DNA of 64,000 bases, from NCBI RefSeq assembly GCF_023721755.1, contig NZ_JAMDLH010000001.1:496001-560000 (forward strand), given 5' to 3'. This DNA comes from Pleomorphomonas sp. NRK KF1. Its GTDB lineage: Bacteria; Pseudomonadota; Alphaproteobacteria; Rhizobiales; Pleomorphomonadaceae. The first letter of the stretch is position 1; every line of letters begins with the position of its first letter. Both the position numbers and the translations under genes were made by a program. Positions 24,111 through 32,862 of the stretch are shown in pieces. Below the pieces are notes generated by a model, which made no database searches, was not told the origin of the DNA, and saw nothing but the letters and a program-made list of their open reading frames with translations.

Positions 24111-24557
24111 TCAATGCGAGCGCAGCCCCCTGATGTCCATATCGGAGGCCCGATCCAGGAGTGACTCATCGCAGTCGTCGGCGAGCAACTTCACGAGCTC
24201 GATGATCGAGCGTCGGACTTTTGCGCTCTTGATGCGAACAAACGCCCTGTTGAGGGCTACCCCATCCTGCGTCAGCAGAGAGGCGTCCGCAGCATCCGAC
24301 AATGGGTCGCTCTCCAGGTGGGAGTTGTCGGCGATGTTCTCGAAGAAAAAGCCTACGGGCACCTCGAAGACGTTGGCGATCGTTTGGAGGCGGGACGCGC
24401 TGATCCGGCTCGTCCCCTTCTCGTACTTCTGTACCTGCTGAAATGTGACCCCCAACTGCTCTGCCAGCCTGCCCTGACTCATCCCGACAAGAAACCGGCG
24501 CATCCTGACACGCGCACCGACGTGAATGTCGATCGGATTGGGCGACTTGACTGTCAT
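24111..24557 (-). CDS. XRE-family helix-turn-helix regulator
   Basis: A 148-residue protein with an N-terminal Cro/C1 helix-turn-helix at about residues 13-68 (GARVRMRRFLVGMSQGRLAEQLGVTFQQVQKYEKGTSRISASRLQTIANVFEVPVGFFFE). The C-terminal half (VRRSIIELVKLLADDCDESLL) is helical. This architecture is common in alphaproteobacteria. GGAG lies six bases before the ATG. It is first in the minus-strand operon, 37 bases before the BTAD gene, so it may control the peptide cluster, but it could also be an independent host regulator. Confidence 0.85.
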   Translation of the reverse strand: MTVKSPNPIDIHVGARVRMRRFLVGMSQGRLAEQLGVTFQQVQKYEKGTSRISASRLQTIANVFEVPVGFFFENIADNSHLESDPLSDAADASLLTQDGVALNRAFVRIKSAKVRRSIIELVKLLADDCDESLLDRASDMDIRGLRSH

Positions 24558-24897
24558 CGGAGTCTCCAGCTTGGCGATGGTCGACGGATAGCGTAGCGAT
24601 CAAGGGAGCTTGGGAAGGTTGGCAGCAGAAGCCACACCACGAATTAGTGTATTTCATGACGCGCACAAAATAAAGTAGCGAGAACGCACCGATACTCAAT
24701 GTCATGGCCGGCTTGCGATTTGTACCAAGGCAGAAAAGGAGGCAGGGACCCAAATTTAGCTTTCCCAACCGGCCAATTGTTTGAATCCCTTCATTGCCCC
24801 GGCGTGGCGGAATGGACTACTATGACTGAACTTGAGCAAGCGGGCGCAAGAATCCCGCCGCCAAAGGGATGAAGCGGAAGAGGAGGCCTGGTACGAA
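24558..24897. other. Divergent intergenic region between XRE regulator and FGGY kinase
   Basis: This 340-base gap must hold the promoter of the minus-strand XRE-YcaO operon and possibly that of the plus-strand kinase. It is more AT-rich near 24640-24680 and 24750-24790 than the flanking genes. I find no convincing dyad or -35/-10 pair. A 15-base stretch at 24801-24815 resembles the start of a tRNA-Leu but the rest does not fold as a tRNA. AGGAGG at 24880-24885 is the kinase ribosome site. Confidence 0.5.
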
Positions 24898-26457
24898 ATG
24901 ACCGGGGCCGATTGTGTATTGGGCGTGGACCTGGGCACGTCGTCGGTAAAGGCGGTCCTTGTCGATCGGGGCGGTCGTATTCTCGGCCAGGGCCGAGCGG
25001 AATACGGGTTCGTCAGCCTTCACAGCCTGTGGGCCGAACAATCGTCCGAAGTCTGGCTGCATGCCTTCACGGAGGCCGTGCGGGAGACGCTTTTGCGCGC
25101 GGGTGTCGTTGCCCAGAACGTGAAGGGCATGGCGGTGTCGGCGATCGGTGGCGGCACCGGCATACCCGTCGACGTCGGCATGCAACCGATCCGCCCTTGT
25201 CTGCTTTGGCTCGATCGTCGCGCCAAGATCGAAAGCGAACGCGTTCGCCAGATGATCAGCGAGGAAGACCTCTACGCCATCACCGGCAACGGCGCGGACT
25301 CCTACTTCGGCTTTACCAAGATCCTCTGGATCAAGCACCACGAACCCGAAGTCTGGTCCCGCATCAACTATTTCCTGCCGCCGAATGCCGACATCATCTA
25401 TCGCCTTACCGGTGAGATCGCCGTCGACCACTCACAGGCCTGCAATATCGGGGGGGTATATGATCTAGGCAAACGAGCCTGGTCGGAAGAGATGGCCGAC
25501 ATCCTCGACATCCCTCCATACTTCTTTCCGGAACGGCTCGTGGGCTCGCAGGAAGTCGTAGGGCGGCTGCATAAGGCCGGCGCCCGCATGCTGGGTCTTA
25601 CCGAAGGACTGCCGGTCTGCGCCGGCGGTGTCGATGCCGCGGTTGCCACGCTTCGAGCCGGCGTCGTGCACGAAGGGCAGCACGCGGCCATGCTGAGTTC
25701 GTCGACCTGTTGGGGCTTCATCCACTCCAGCGCCGATCGCTTCCCCGGCCTCGTCTCGATGCCTTACGTGATCGACAGCGAAACGCTCACCTATTCTTAC
25801 GGCGGCTCGGCGACCTCGGGGTCAGTGGTCCAGTGGTTCCGCGACAACTTTGCCGACAACGAACGTTTGGTGGAATCGCTAACCAGCGGTGGCAAGCGAA
25901 AGATTTCAGCCTTCGACCTACTGGACGAACACGCTTCCACCATTCAGCCGGGGTCCAACGGCCTGATGGTGCTGCCCTATTTCATGGGCGAGCGCAGCCC
26001 GATCTGGGACGTCGATGCGCGGGGCACCATCACCGGGCTGACGCTCAACCACACCAAGTCGCACCTCTATCGCGCCATGCTCGAAAGCGTCGCCTATGCG
26101 CTCAAGAACAACATCGACTATGGCAGCGCCGCCTTTCGCGGTCTGGAGGAGCAGTTGACCGTCGTCGGCGACGTCTCGAAATCCGACCTGTGGGTGGAGA
26201 TCATCACCAACGTTACAGGCCGGCCGGTGCGGGTCCTGCCCAACAGCGGCAAGGCCGCCTATGGCGCAGCGGTGATCGCCGCCTACGGGATCGGAATGAT
26301 CGACCGGGAGCAAATGGCGGACTGGCTGAGTGTCCAGCCGGCAAAGGTCCTGACCCCCGATGCGGACGCGAACGCCGTCTACGAGCGCAGCTACGAGAAC
26401 TTCAAGCGCCTTTACGAACACATGAAGTCCTATTTTCCGACGGCCACCGAGACCTGA
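24898..26457 (+). CDS. FGGY-family carbohydrate kinase (xylulokinase-like)
   Basis: A 519-residue kinase starting at the ATG at 24898 (MTGADCVLGVDLGTSSVKAVLVDRGG), with AGGAGG twelve bases upstream. VDLGTSSVKA is the N-terminal phosphate-binding segment of the FGGY/actin-like ATPase fold. The C-terminal domain shows GLMVLPYFMGERSPIWD, LTLNHTKSHLYRAMLESVAYAL and LTVVGDVSKSDLWVEIITNVTGRPVRVL, as in xylulokinases. It would phosphorylate a pentulose or similar ketose in the cytoplasm. It opens a pentose/polyol region but its own operon contains only this gene. The substrate is not determined. Confidence 0.85.
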   Translation: MTGADCVLGVDLGTSSVKAVLVDRGGRILGQGRAEYGFVSLHSLWAEQSSEVWLHAFTEAVRETLLRAGVVAQNVKGMAVSAIGGGTGIPVDVGMQPIRPCLLWLDRRAKIESERVRQMISEEDLYAITGNGADSYFGFTKILWIKHHEPEVWSRINYFLPPNADIIYRLTGEIAVDHSQACNIGGVYDLGKRAWSEEMADILDIPPYFFPERLVGSQEVVGRLHKAGARMLGLTEGLPVCAGGVDAAVATLRAGVVHEGQHAAMLSSSTCWGFIHSSADRFPGLVSMPYVIDSETLTYSYGGSATSGSVVQWFRDNFADNERLVESLTSGGKRKISAFDLLDEHASTIQPGSNGLMVLPYFMGERSPIWDVDARGTITGLTLNHTKSHLYRAMLESVAYALKNNIDYGSAAFRGLEEQLTVVGDVSKSDLWVEIITNVTGRPVRVLPNSGKAAYGAAVIAAYGIGMIDREQMADWLSVQPAKVLTPDADANAVYERSYENFKRLYEHMKSYFPTATET

Positions 26458-26464
26458 CGGCGCC

Positions 26465-27373
26465 TCAGGCGGCGGCAAAGCCTTCGAGCGGAAACTCGTA
26501 CTCTTGTGCCTCCTGCGACTTGTGGCGGAACTCGCTGGGCGTGACGCCGATGACCTGTCGGAACAACCGATTATAGTTGGACACGTTGTTGAAGCCCACC
26601 AGGTAGCAGATCTCCTGGATGGAGCGGGACGTGGAGAACAGATACTCGCAGGACTTGTTGATCCGCGTCTTGATGACGTAGCGGCGAAAACCGATACCCG
26701 TGCACTCGATGAACCAGCGCGAGAACATCTTGTAGCTCATGCCGACGAGCTCGGCCGCCGCCTCCATCGAGACGTCTTCCTCGATGTGCTCGCGAATATA
26801 GTCGACCACCTTGTTGAACCGCCGGAGAGAGGCGGTGCGCATGTCGATGAAGTAGCGTGAGGTACCGAGTACCGTCTTGCGGCGACATTGTTTCAACTGG
26901 TCGATGATGCGCATGAACGAGATCAATCGCTCCAGCGGCTCCTGCGTATCGATGATGTTCATCAGGCCGTAGACCGCCCGCTGCGTTTCGCCGCCGTACT
27001 CGACGCCGAACACCGCCTCATCGAAGGCGGGGCGGAGTAGACGCAGCTCCATCAGCACGTTGGCGCTGGCCTCGATCCACTCCTTTCGGAACTGCAGGAT
27101 AAGGTCGCGCTCTGGAACCATGGTTCCACTGCGGGCATCGCTGACGAAGTTGTGCGGCGTGTAGGGGCCGATCAGGAACAGGCTGCCGGGCCGAAAGTTC
27201 AGAACGTTGTCGCCGATGAACAGCTTGCCGCTGGTTCTGACGATCTGATGCAGTTCGTACTCCGGATGAAAATGCCACTTGTCGCTGTCGTTCGGCCACC
27301 CGCAGCGCTCGAAGCGGAAGGAGTTTCCGAGGTTGTTGTCGTTCACAACCAGCGACGGTTTCATCTCGGGCAT
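26465..27373 (-). CDS. AraC-family regulator of pentose/polyol genes
   Basis: A 302-residue regulator from the ATG at 27373 (MPEMKPSLVVND), with GGA seven bases upstream; a longer frame to 27472 lacks support. The N-terminal part has a cupin-like sugar-sensing pattern (WHFHPEYELHQIVRTSGKLFIGDNVLNFRPGSLFLIGPYTPHNFVSD). The C-terminus is the AraC double HTH (SMEAAAELVGMSYKMFSRWFIECTGIGFRRYVIKTRINKSCEYL; SIQEICYLVGFNNVSNYNRLFRQVIGVTPSEFR). It ends seven bases from the convergent kinase and is divergent from the RbsBAC-type operon, so it probably regulates one or both in response to the sugar. Confidence 0.87.
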   Translation of the reverse strand: MPEMKPSLVVNDNNLGNSFRFERCGWPNDSDKWHFHPEYELHQIVRTSGKLFIGDNVLNFRPGSLFLIGPYTPHNFVSDARSGTMVPERDLILQFRKEWIEASANVLMELRLLRPAFDEAVFGVEYGGETQRAVYGLMNIIDTQEPLERLISFMRIIDQLKQCRRKTVLGTSRYFIDMRTASLRRFNKVVDYIREHIEEDVSMEAAAELVGMSYKMFSRWFIECTGIGFRRYVIKTRINKSCEYLFSTSRSIQEICYLVGFNNVSNYNRLFRQVIGVTPSEFRHKSQEAQEYEFPLEGFAAA

Positions 27374-27577
27374 TGTCGGTCCTTCATCCGCTGATCGGTC
27401 GCGTCTCCGTCGCCGATGATCGGGAGCCGGCGGCACTCCTGTCAAGCAGGCCCGGTGACCCTCCCTTTCCACTCAGACCAAAGGCTAAGCGGCAGGCCGG
27501 ATTTCGTAGATGACTCAATGGATAGGTGGAAAAAGTACAAGACAAATCAGGAAAACCGTCTAGGGGTCGCCACGTCC

Positions 27578-27601
27578 TTCGGCTAGAACGAATTCGCCGA
27601 A
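27578..27601. promoter_or_regulatory. Inverted repeat before the RbsB-like gene
   Basis: TTCGGC (27578-27583) and GCCGAA (27596-27601) flank twelve bases in the 253-base gap between the divergent AraC regulator and the sugar-binding-protein gene. It lies 25 bases upstream of the ATG, just before the GGAGGAG ribosome site. It could be an mRNA leader hairpin or an operator; nothing decides between them. I see no other signal in this gap. Confidence 0.3.
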
Positions 27602-27626
27602 AGGCAATAATTACGGAGGAGACGTT

Positions 27627-28544
27627 ATGAATATCCATGCAAAAGCGGCGCTTCTCGCCGCTTCGGCGACGCTTGTTCTGTCGGCAGGCGCAGCTCTCGC
27701 CAAGGACGCTCCCAAGATCGGTGTTTCCTTTCAGGAAATGAACAACCCTTACTTCATCGTTATGAACGAGGAAGTCACGGCATTCGCCAAGCTGCTCGGC
27801 GACAATACTGAAGTTTACGTCGCTGACGCTCGTCATGACGTTTCCAAGCAGCTCAGCGACATCGAAGACATGGTCTCCAAGGGTGTCAACATCCTGGTGG
27901 TGAACCCGACTGACTCCGAGGGCGTGCGCAGTGCCGTTGAAGCCGCCAAGGAAAAGGGCGTGACGGTGGTGTCCGTGGACGCGCAGGCTGCCGGCGTCGA
28001 CTCCTTCGTCGGCTCCAAGAACTATGACGCCGGCGTGCTCGCCTGCGACGCGATGGTCAAGGAAATCGGCGGCAAGGGTGAAGTCGCCATTCTCGACGGC
28101 ATCGCCGTTGTTCCGATCCTGGAGCGTGTGCGTGGCTGCAAGGACGCCCTCGCCAAGGCGCCGGACGTCAAGCTGGTCGACATCCAGAATGGCCGCCAGG
28201 AGCGCGACATCTCCGTCGGCGTCGCCGAGAACATGATGCAGTCGCATCCTGACCTGAAGGGTATCTTCTCGGTCAATGACGGCGGCGCCATGGGCGTTCT
28301 CGCCGCCATCGAAGGCTCGGGCAAGGACGTGGTGCTGACCTCGGTCGACGGCGCTCCGGAAGCGGTCAAGGCGATCGCCGCCGGCACCGCCTTCAAGGCG
28401 ACGGCCGCCCAGTTCCCGCGCGACCAGATGCGCATTGGCCTTGCGATCGCGCTTGCCAAGTACATGGGCGCCCATGTCCCGGCCGTGATCCCGATCGACG
28501 TCGAGCTCGTCGACAAGTCCAACGCGGAAACCTTCGCCTGGTAA
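27627..28544 (+). CDS. Sugar ABC transporter substrate-binding protein (RbsB type)
   Basis: A 305-residue periplasmic binding protein with the signal peptide NIHAKAALLAASATLVLSAGAALA, then KIGVSFQEMNNPYFIVMNEEVTAFAKLLG, the classic start of RbsB/XylF-like family 2 proteins. Also visible are DIEDMVSKGVNILVVNPTDSEGV and FSVNDGGAMGVLAAIEGSGKDVVLTSVDGAPEAVKAIAAG. GGAGGAG precedes the ATG by six bases. It should bind a pentose, polyol or related sugar and feed the RbsA/RbsC-type transporter encoded downstream. Confidence 0.9.
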   Translation: MNIHAKAALLAASATLVLSAGAALAKDAPKIGVSFQEMNNPYFIVMNEEVTAFAKLLGDNTEVYVADARHDVSKQLSDIEDMVSKGVNILVVNPTDSEGVRSAVEAAKEKGVTVVSVDAQAAGVDSFVGSKNYDAGVLACDAMVKEIGGKGEVAILDGIAVVPILERVRGCKDALAKAPDVKLVDIQNGRQERDISVGVAENMMQSHPDLKGIFSVNDGGAMGVLAAIEGSGKDVVLTSVDGAPEAVKAIAAGTAFKATAAQFPRDQMRIGLAIALAKYMGAHVPAVIPIDVELVDKSNAETFAW

Positions 28545-28550
28545 TCGATC

Positions 28551-28583
28551 CGCCGCGGGGAGACATAAGCCCTTCCCGCGGCG
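28551..28583 (+). terminator. Hairpin between RbsB-like and RbsA-like genes
   Basis: CGCCGCGGG (28551-28559) and CCCGCGGCG (28575-28583) form a perfect 9-base-pair stem starting four bases after the binding-protein stop. The tail AACCCGTTTTCC has a short T-run. It probably stabilises the binding-protein message and attenuates downstream transcription, like the hairpins after three other binding-protein genes in this window. Confidence 0.55.
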
Positions 28584-28648
28584 AACCCGTTTTCCGGACT
28601 GTCCGATCAGCACCGCCGTCCCGGACGGCGCGTTCCGAGGGTTTCGCC

Positions 28649-30142
28649 ATGCTCGAAATGAAACACATCACCAAGAGGTTCCCCGGCATCGTCGCCCTCA
28701 ACGATGTCTCCCTCTCGCTGAAACGCGGCGAGGTTCACGCGCTGGTCGGCGAGAACGGCGCCGGCAAGTCGACACTGATGAAGATCCTGTCGGGCGTCTA
28801 TCAGGCCGACGAGGGCCAACTGCTGATCGACGGCGAGGCGGTTCATCCGACGCGCACGCGAGAGTCGGAGAAGCTCGGCATCAACATCATTTTCCAGGAG
28901 TTCAGCCTGGTTCCCGATCTCAACGCCTTCGAGAACATCTTTCTCGGCCGCGAGATCCGCACGAAGCTCGGCACGCTCGACCGCCGCACCATGCGCCGTA
29001 TGGCCCGCGAAGCCCTCGATCGGCTCGACATGCATTTCCCCCTCGATTGCCCCGTTGCAGGGCTGACGGTCGCCGAGCAGCAATCGGTGGAAATCGTCAA
29101 GGCGACCATCTTCAAGTGCAACTTCCTGGTGCTGGACGAGCCGACGGCGACCTTGACGCCGCGCGAGGTCAAGAAGCTGTTCGAGGTGATCGAGCGTCTC
29201 AAGGCGCTAGGCGTCGGTTGTTTCTTCATTTCGCACCATCTCGAGGAAATCTTCGAGATCGCCGACACCGTTTCGGTGCTGCGCGACGGTTGCCACGTCC
29301 ATACCGGACCGGTCGCCGATTGTACCCAGGACGAACTGATCTCCAAGATGGTCGGCCGCGAGGTGACGCAGGCCTTCCCGGCCAAGCGCGGCGTCGCCGA
29401 CGATGCCGAGCCGCCGATCATGGAAGTGCGCAAGCTGCGCTTCCCCGGTTCCGACAACATTTCCTTCGAGGTGCGCCGTGGCGAGATCCTCGGTGTGGCC
29501 GGCCTGGTGGGCGCCAAGCGCACCGAGAGCTTCCTGGCGCTGATAGGCCGCGACGCCTCGATCGAGAAAGAAGTGCTGTTCCAGGGGCAGCCGATCGAGC
29601 TGCGCTCACCTCACGAGGCACTGAGCCACGGCATCGGCTACCTGCCCGAGGATCGCAAGCGGACGGGCCTGTTCCTGCCCTTCTCCATTCGCTCCAACAT
29701 CGTCATCAGCACCCTGACCCGGCTGACCAACAAGCTCGGCATGGTGCTGCCGCGCGAGGAGAAGGCACTCAGCGACCGCTTCATCGATCGCATGCGCATT
29801 CGGACCACCTCCGATCTCAAGACGGTATCGGAGCTGTCCGGCGGCAACCAGCAGAAGGTCATCATCGCCCGCTGGCTGGCCAGCAATTGCAAGCTTCTGA
29901 TCTTCGACGAGCCGACCCGCGGCATCGACGTGGGCGCCAAGGCGGAGATCTACGTGATGCTGCAGGAGCTTGCGGCTCAGGGTCTCGGCGTCGTGGTGAT
30001 CTCCTCGGATTTGCCGGAAGTCATCGGCCTTTGCGACCGAGTGCTCGTCATGCGCTACGGCTCAATCCGCGCCACGCTGACCGGCGCCGACATCAACTCA
30101 GAAAAAATAATGACTTACGCCTCGGGAGGTGAAAATGGGTGA
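28649..30142 (+). CDS. Sugar ABC transporter ATP-binding protein, duplicated (RbsA/MglA family)
   Basis: A 497-residue ATPase with two nucleotide-binding domains. The first has Walker A GENGAGKST and Walker B FLVLDEPTATLT with the degenerate signature LTVAEQQSVEIVKA. The second has the degenerate P-loop GVAGLVGAKRTESF, signature LSGGNQQKVIIARWL and LLIFDEPTRGIDVGAKAEIY. This asymmetric layout and length are characteristic of RbsA/MglA/AraG. It powers the transporter with the flanking binding protein and permease; its stop overlaps the permease start by eight bases. Confidence 0.93.
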   Translation: MLEMKHITKRFPGIVALNDVSLSLKRGEVHALVGENGAGKSTLMKILSGVYQADEGQLLIDGEAVHPTRTRESEKLGINIIFQEFSLVPDLNAFENIFLGREIRTKLGTLDRRTMRRMAREALDRLDMHFPLDCPVAGLTVAEQQSVEIVKATIFKCNFLVLDEPTATLTPREVKKLFEVIERLKALGVGCFFISHHLEEIFEIADTVSVLRDGCHVHTGPVADCTQDELISKMVGREVTQAFPAKRGVADDAEPPIMEVRKLRFPGSDNISFEVRRGEILGVAGLVGAKRTESFLALIGRDASIEKEVLFQGQPIELRSPHEALSHGIGYLPEDRKRTGLFLPFSIRSNIVISTLTRLTNKLGMVLPREEKALSDRFIDRMRIRTTSDLKTVSELSGGNQQKVIIARWLASNCKLLIFDEPTRGIDVGAKAEIYVMLQELAAQGLGVVVISSDLPEVIGLCDRVLVMRYGSIRATLTGADINSEKIMTYASGGENG

Positions 30143-31133
30143 AGCTGCTGCCACCGGCGCCAAGACGCGCGAAGAGCCCGCTGGTTTGGCTGGTCTTGCC
30201 AAGACCATCATCGCCCGGCCGGAGTTCGTTTCCTTCGTCGCGCTGATCGTCCTTATGGTCCTGACCGCGATGATGAACGAGAACTTCTTCACGGTCGACA
30301 ACCTGATGAACATCACGCGTCAGGTCTCCACAACCGGCATCATCGCCGTCGGCATGACCTTCGTCATCCTGACGGGCGGCATCGACCTTTCCGTCGGCGC
30401 CATCGTGGCGCTTGCCTCGACGCTGATGGCCGGCATGATCGCCAACATGGGCTTCCCCTTCTGGGCGGCGGCGCTGGTGGCCATCTTCGGTGGCGCGCTG
30501 ACCGGAGCCGTCTCGGGTTTCTTCATCGCCCGCTTTGCCCTGCCACCGATCATCGTCACGCTGGCGATGATGGAGATCCCGCGTGGTCTCGGCCTCATCT
30601 ATACCAACGGCTATCCGCTGCCGATCGACCGCGAGTTCGGCTTCCTCGGCCGCGAGTATGTGCTCGGCATGCCGATCCCGACGCTGATCATGCTGATCGT
30701 CTTCGCGGCTGCCTACTTCGTGCTGAACCGTCTGCCCATTGGCCGCTATGTCTACGCCGTCGGCGGCAACGAAGACGCGGCCATACTCTCGGGTATCCGC
30801 ACCGCCCGCATCAAGTTGATGGTCTATGCCGTCTCCGGCTTCACCGCCGCCATCGCCGGCATGATCCAGACCTCGCGCCTCCTGTCCGGCCAGCCCAACT
30901 CGGCCATCGGCGTGGAGCTCGATGCCATCGCTGCGGTCGTGCTCGGCGGTACGGCGATCACCGGCGGTCGCGGCCACATCGTGGGCACGCTGATCGGCGC
31001 CCTGTTGCTCGGCGTTCTCAACAACAGCCTCAACATGATCGGCCTGTCACCCTACAGCCAGCGCGTCGTCAAGGGCGTGATCCTGCTGGTCGCCGTCCTC
31101 ATCGGTTACCTCCGCAAGCAGAACTCCCGCTGA
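30135..31133 (+). CDS. Sugar ABC transporter permease (RbsC family)
   Basis: A 332-residue permease from the ATG at 30135, seven bases after GGGAGG; a GTG at 30129 is less likely. It contains TTGIIAVGMTFVILTGGIDLSVGAIVALASTLMAGM and IAAVVLGGTAITGGRGHIVGTLIGALLLGVLNNSLNMIGLS, the two best conserved RbsC/AraH/XylH segments. Eight to ten membrane segments are expected. It forms the membrane part of the sugar importer with the RbsA-like ATPase. Confidence 0.93.
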   Translation: MGEAAATGAKTREEPAGLAGLAKTIIARPEFVSFVALIVLMVLTAMMNENFFTVDNLMNITRQVSTTGIIAVGMTFVILTGGIDLSVGAIVALASTLMAGMIANMGFPFWAAALVAIFGGALTGAVSGFFIARFALPPIIVTLAMMEIPRGLGLIYTNGYPLPIDREFGFLGREYVLGMPIPTLIMLIVFAAAYFVLNRLPIGRYVYAVGGNEDAAILSGIRTARIKLMVYAVSGFTAAIAGMIQTSRLLSGQPNSAIGVELDAIAAVVLGGTAITGGRGHIVGTLIGALLLGVLNNSLNMIGLSPYSQRVVKGVILLVAVLIGYLRKQNSR

Positions 31134-31149
31134 CACAGTAATCAAGACT

Positions 31150-31176
31150 TCCGACCGGACCAGCGGCCCGGTCGGA
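31150..31176 (+). terminator. Hairpin after the RbsC-like gene
   Basis: TCCGACCGG (31150-31158) and CCGGTCGGA (31168-31176) give a perfect 9-base-pair stem 16 bases after the permease stop. There is no U-tract, so it may mark the 3' end of the transport transcript or attenuate read-through into the kinase gene 170 bases downstream rather than terminate fully. Confidence 0.45.
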
Positions 31177-31345
31177 CAATGCGGCCAAGCAGTTGAGTGT
31201 CGCGGCCTGCTTACCGCCAACCGATCGCCCACCGAGCCGCCCGAACCGAAACCTCCCGAGCGCCGGGCCAACTGCCCGGTGAGCGCCCTCGCCTTGCCCG
31301 GCCCTGGCCGGAACAGTCTCGCGTTTCTTCAGAGGACCAAGAGCC

Positions 31346-32839
31346 GTGACCTACTTTCTCGGAATCGACATCGGCGGAACCGTCATCAAGAGCGGCCTCT
31401 ATGACACCGAGGGACGCGAAAAGGCCGTCGCCTCCGAGGTCGACAACGGTGTTGCCGCCCACCTTGGCTGGTCCGAACGCGACATGAACGCCATGTGGCG
31501 GATCGTCGCTGGCACCATCCGCCGCGTCGTCTCCGAGGCCGGCGTTTCCACCGACGAGATCGCCGGTATCAGCTTCTCCGCCCACGGCAAGGGACTGTAT
31601 GCGCTCGATGCCGACGGAGAGCCGGTGCGCAACGGCATCATTTCCTCGGACAACCGCTCGCTGTCCATCGTCAAGGACTGGAAGGCCAAGGGTCTCGACG
31701 CGGCGAGCTACCCCTTCGGCTATCAGCAGCTCTGGACCGGCCATCCGGTCTCCCTGCTCGCCTGGATGAAGGCCAACGAGCCGGACAACTACCGCCGGAC
31801 GCGCCACGTGCTGATGGCGCACGACTTCATCCGCTACAAGCTGACGGGCGTTTTCGCCGCCGAGGTCACCAACATCTCCGGAAGCAACCTCTACAATGTC
31901 GAGAAAGGTGCCTACGACCCGGCGCTCTTCAAGATGTTCGGCATCGACGAGATGGAAGGCTGTCTGCCGCCGGTCGTCGGATCCGAGGAATGCGTTGCCG
32001 GGCTGAGCGCCAAGGCCGCCGAGGAAACCGGCCTCAAGGTGGGAACGCCGGTGTTCGGCGGTTTCTTCGACGTCGTGTCGGCGGCCGTCTGTGCCGGCCT
32101 TGCTGACCCGAGCTTCGTCAACGTGGTGATGGGCACCTGGACCATCGTCACCTGGACCACCGACCGCATCCTGAAGCCGGAAGGCGATGCCTGGCCCTAC
32201 ATCTGGGGGCGCTATTGCATGCCGGACCGCTACTTCGTCCACGAGGGCAGTCCGACCTCGGCCGGCAATCTCGAGTGGTTCGTCCGGACATTCCTCGGCG
32301 GCATGCCCGACTGCTACCGCCAGGCCGACCTGATGATCTCGGCGTTGCCGAAGGCCGGAACCGACATCCAGTTCCTGCCCTATCTTTTCGCCTCGAACCT
32401 CGGCGACGATCTTTCGGCCGGCCTTCACGGCCTCGCCAATGCCCACGGCCTCGGCCAGGTTCTTCAGGCGGTTTACGAAGGCATCTGCTTCTCGCAGCAC
32501 GTCCACCTGGAGCGGATCGTCAAGCTCTCGGGGCGCGACAAGACACTGCGCCTCACCGGCGGTCCGACCCGCTCCAAGCCCTGGATGCAGATGGTCGCCG
32601 ACATCTCGGAGATGCCGGTCGAAGTGATGCACGTGGAGCAGTCCGGTTGCCTCGGCGCGGCCATCGCCGCCGCGGTCGGAACCGGAGTTCACAAGGGTTT
32701 CAAGGAAGCCATGGCCGCCATGTGCCCATCCGGCGCGTTGATCGAGCCCGACGTCAAGAGCTTCCCCGCCTATCGCGAGAAATATGCGGCTTTCCGCCGC
32801 CTGGCCGAAACACTGTCCAACCTGCCGGCCGGACGCTGA
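31346..32839 (+). CDS. FGGY-family pentulose kinase (L-xylulokinase/LyxK-like)
   Basis: A 497-residue FGGY kinase starting MTYFLGIDIGGTVIKSGLYDTEG. Other family segments are SFSAHGKGLYALDADG, TGHPVSLLAWMKANEPDNYRRTRHVLMAHDFIRYKLTG and LRLTGGPTRSKPWMQMVADISEMPVEVMHVEQSGCLGAAIAA. The pattern resembles LyxK-type L-xylulokinases. The next gene encodes a UlaE-like 3-epimerase, which acts on L-xylulose 5-phosphate, and the following one a sugar-alcohol dehydrogenase, so phosphorylation of L-xylulose or a relative is likely. This is the second FGGY kinase of the region and is distinct from the first. Confidence 0.82.
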   Translation: MTYFLGIDIGGTVIKSGLYDTEGREKAVASEVDNGVAAHLGWSERDMNAMWRIVAGTIRRVVSEAGVSTDEIAGISFSAHGKGLYALDADGEPVRNGIISSDNRSLSIVKDWKAKGLDAASYPFGYQQLWTGHPVSLLAWMKANEPDNYRRTRHVLMAHDFIRYKLTGVFAAEVTNISGSNLYNVEKGAYDPALFKMFGIDEMEGCLPPVVGSEECVAGLSAKAAEETGLKVGTPVFGGFFDVVSAAVCAGLADPSFVNVVMGTWTIVTWTTDRILKPEGDAWPYIWGRYCMPDRYFVHEGSPTSAGNLEWFVRTFLGGMPDCYRQADLMISALPKAGTDIQFLPYLFASNLGDDLSAGLHGLANAHGLGQVLQAVYEGICFSQHVHLERIVKLSGRDKTLRLTGGPTRSKPWMQMVADISEMPVEVMHVEQSGCLGAAIAAAVGTGVHKGFKEAMAAMCPSGALIEPDVKSFPAYREKYAAFRRLAETLSNLPAGR

Positions 32840-32862
32840 GCCATCAAGATCTGGAGGACGTC

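Noticed and set aside
19569-24557. Interpretation of the YcaO-TfuA operon as an archaeal-type McrA thioamidation system.
   Set aside because: No methyl-coenzyme M reductase gene is present and the organism is clearly bacterial; a peptide substrate next to ycaO is a better explanation.
24798-24840. A stretch GGCGTGGCGGAATGG that resembles the 5' part of a tRNA-Leu.
   Set aside because: The match stops after 15 bases. No anticodon arm, T-arm or acceptor pairing follows, so it is a remnant at best and more likely chance.
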